Origin: Jiella endophytica
GTDB taxonomy: Bacteria; Pseudomonadota; Alphaproteobacteria; Rhizobiales; Rhizobiaceae
Direction: 5' to 3'
Length of the DNA: 64,000 bases
Assembly: GCF_004519335.1 (NCBI RefSeq)
Contig: NZ_SOZD01000004.1
Coordinates: 1 to 64,000, forward strand
A program made the translations under genes and the position numbers. Positions within the stretch are counted from its first letter, which is position 1. Each line of letters begins with the position of its first letter. Below are positions 62,669-64,000 of this stretch, in pieces. The notes beneath the pieces are model-generated. The model saw only the letters and a list, made by a program, of their open reading frames with translations. It ran no database searches and was not told where the DNA came from.

Positions 62669-63550
62669 TTACCCCTCGCCAGTCGTCATCCGCCGATGGC
62701 GCTCGCGCAGCGCCGCGACCTCGCTGTCGGGCCGCTCGCCCGCGCAGCCGGCACAGGACACGCCCTCCTCGAATTCCGGCGCGGCGCGATCTTCCGCCGA
62801 CAAGGGTGCACCGCAGGCAAAGCAGGCCGTCCAGCCGGTCTCGGCCAGCCCATGGCCCAGCGCGACGCGGCCGTCGAAGACATAGCAGTCGCCCCGCCAG
62901 CGGCTTTCCGCCTCGGGTACCTTCTCGAGATAGGACAGAATCCCGCCCTTCAGCTGATAGACCTCGGCGAACCCCTTCTCCAGCATGAAGGCCGAGGCCT
63001 TCTCGCAGCGGATGCCGCCGGTGCAGAACATCGCCACCTTCGGGGTCTTTTCGGGGTCGAGCGTCTCCTCGACATAGCGCTTGAAGTCGGTGAACTGGTC
63101 GATGCCGGGATCGACGGCGCCCTCGAAGATGCCGACCCTGGTCTCGTAGCGGTTGCGGGTATCGACGAGGAGTATGTCGGGCTCGGCGATCAGGGCGTTC
63201 CAGTCCTCCGGCGCCACATGAATACCGGTCTTTGCCAGCGGATCGCCGGCCGCATCGCGCAGCGTGATGATCTCCGGGCGGATGCGCAGCTTCATCCGGG
63301 CGAAGGGCCAGTCGTCGGCAATCGAAAGACGCAGGTCTTCCGCAGTCAGGCCGAAGCGGCGGGTCAGCTCGTCGATAAAGGCCCGCATCGGCGCGGGCTC
63401 GCCGGCGACCGTACCGTTGACGCCCTCAGGGGCGAGCAGGATCGTGCCGCGCAACGCCCTCTCGCGGCAGAAGGCGAGAAGCTCGGCGCGCAGCGTCTCG
63501 AGCTCGGCGAGCGGCAGGAAGCGATAGAAGGCGGCGACGGTCAGCGACAT
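62669..63550 (-). CDS. trhO: tRNA uridine(34) hydroxylase TrhO (rhodanese family)
   Basis: A 293-residue protein of the YceA/TrhO family that hydroxylates U34 of tRNAs in an O2-dependent manner. The N-terminal ferredoxin-like part is SLTVAAFYRFLPL...LLAPEGVNGTVAG; the rhodanese domain has the active loop FCTGGIRCEKASAF. The C-terminus carries a four-cysteine, probably zinc-binding element (CFACGAPLS...CAGCAGE). The start MSLTVAAFY at 63550 fits the family; 28 upstream in-frame codons are not supported. Confidence 0.95.
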   Translation of the reverse strand: MSLTVAAFYRFLPLAELETLRAELLAFCRERALRGTILLAPEGVNGTVAGEPAPMRAFIDELTRRFGLTAEDLRLSIADDWPFARMKLRIRPEIITLRDAAGDPLAKTGIHVAPEDWNALIAEPDILLVDTRNRYETRVGIFEGAVDPGIDQFTDFKRYVEETLDPEKTPKVAMFCTGGIRCEKASAFMLEKGFAEVYQLKGGILSYLEKVPEAESRWRGDCYVFDGRVALGHGLAETGWTACFACGAPLSAEDRAAPEFEEGVSCAGCAGERPDSEVAALRERHRRMTTGEG

Positions 63551-63766
63551 GGCGGCGTGATAGCCCCGTCCCGCGGCGATCGCAACGCGCCGCTGGCAAG
63601 GCAGCGCGGCGCCTTGTGCGCAAGAGCCATGCATGCGCCTCGTCGCAGGCTTGCGGCCGCTTGCTTGCGCGATCGGCCAGCGGCGTTATGTAGGACGTTC
63701 AGCCGTCGGCGGGCCGTCGCGCCGGTCGGCGTTTCCTCCTGCCCGCCCGCCCCACTGGTCCAGCCC

Positions 63767-64000
63767 GTGCTCGATACGATCCTCGGCGCCCTCCTTCTCT
63801 TTACCGGGGTGGCCGTCATTTTCCGCGAATGGCTCGGCCTCGATGTCGCTGCAGCGCTTGCCGCACTCGGCCTCGTTGCCTTCCTGATCGTCGCAACGCC
63901 CTTCACGCCGTTCTCGCGCAAGGCCTTTGTCGCGATCGGGCTCGTGCTCGCCGGGCTCGTCGTCGGCTTCGTCGACGACTGGCCGGCGGTGCTCGAAAAG
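63767..64000 (+). CDS. Start of a small membrane protein, cut by the window end
   Basis: An open frame from GTG 63767 runs to the window edge (78 codons). It encodes VLDTILGALLLFTGVAVIFR, EWLGLDVAAALAALGLVAFL, IVATPFTPFSRKAF and VAIGLVLAGLVVGFVDDWPA. Three hydrophobic stretches are evident. Not recognised; the rest is missing. It is divergent from trhO. Confidence 0.6.
   Translation, partial: MLDTILGALLLFTGVAVIFREWLGLDVAAALAALGLVAFLIVATPFTPFSRKAFVAIGLVLAGLVVGFVDDWPAVLEK

Overview
This is a GC-rich chromosomal window that looks like an alphaproteobacterium of the order Hyphomicrobiales (Rhizobiales), possibly near the Aurantimonas/Jiella/Fulvimarina group. The order follows from gene content and neighbourhoods: the ffh-rpsP-rimM-trmD and dapF-mtaB-ftsY-ispZ clusters, a LOV/HWE-type histidine kinase, an EcfG-type stress promoter, an intracellular PHA depolymerase and the prkA-yeaH-ycgB block. 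The genus is a guess. No tRNA, rRNA, CRISPR array, prophage or intact insertion sequence was recognised.

Layout. 1-1854: decayed DNA with a frameshifted Mrr-type restriction endonuclease remnant and two copies of a MITE-like 220-bp element. 1855-4239: carboxynorspermidine synthesis pair. 4309-9445: small membrane protein, ohrR-ohr peroxide module, alanine symporter, folD and a YcxB-like protein. 9981-15180: lytic transglycosylase and a run of small lipoproteins and secreted proteins. 15343-16721: pncA and a sirtuin, which are linked through NAD metabolism. 17381-22218: prkA-yeaH-ycgB stress operon. 22282-24224: alpha/beta hydrolase and a divergent LysR regulator. 24218-28462: a giant protein made almost entirely of octapeptide repeats. 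29621-38213: polA, LOV histidine kinase, pyrF, DUF1330, GNAT and a PHA depolymerase with a histone-H1-like tail. 38366-43970 (minus strand): ffh, rpsP, a diguanylate cyclase, rimM, a monooxygenase-like gene and trmD. 44621-48308: vanadium haloperoxidase homologue plus a membrane protein. 48703-56084: di-haem peroxidase, MscS channel, ClC transporter, LuxR-type regulator and an EEP-family phosphodiesterase. 56365-57455: stress-type membrane protein and LysM protein. 57700-64000: dapF, mtaB, ftsY (frame broken at an A9 run), ispZ/yciB, trhO and the start of a further membrane protein.

The most unusual item is the 1414-residue protein at 24218-28462. About 170 consecutive octapeptides (hydrophobic-Thr/Ser-x-x-Gln-Ile/Val type) are arranged in a higher-order pattern of alternating 10 and 7 octads, giving a 17-octad (136-residue, 408-bp) unit repeated nine times. 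I could not assign it to a family. Other points: ftsY can be read only by a -1 slip at A-AAA-AAA or by one missing A; a haloperoxidase homologue has the active-site Ser replaced by Ala; a LOV kinase has about 80 extra residues inside its ATPase domain; two families of palindromic elements are scattered between the genes; and one perfect EcfG-type promoter is present.

All calls come from reading the sequence. No database search was run, and family assignments rest on recognised motifs.
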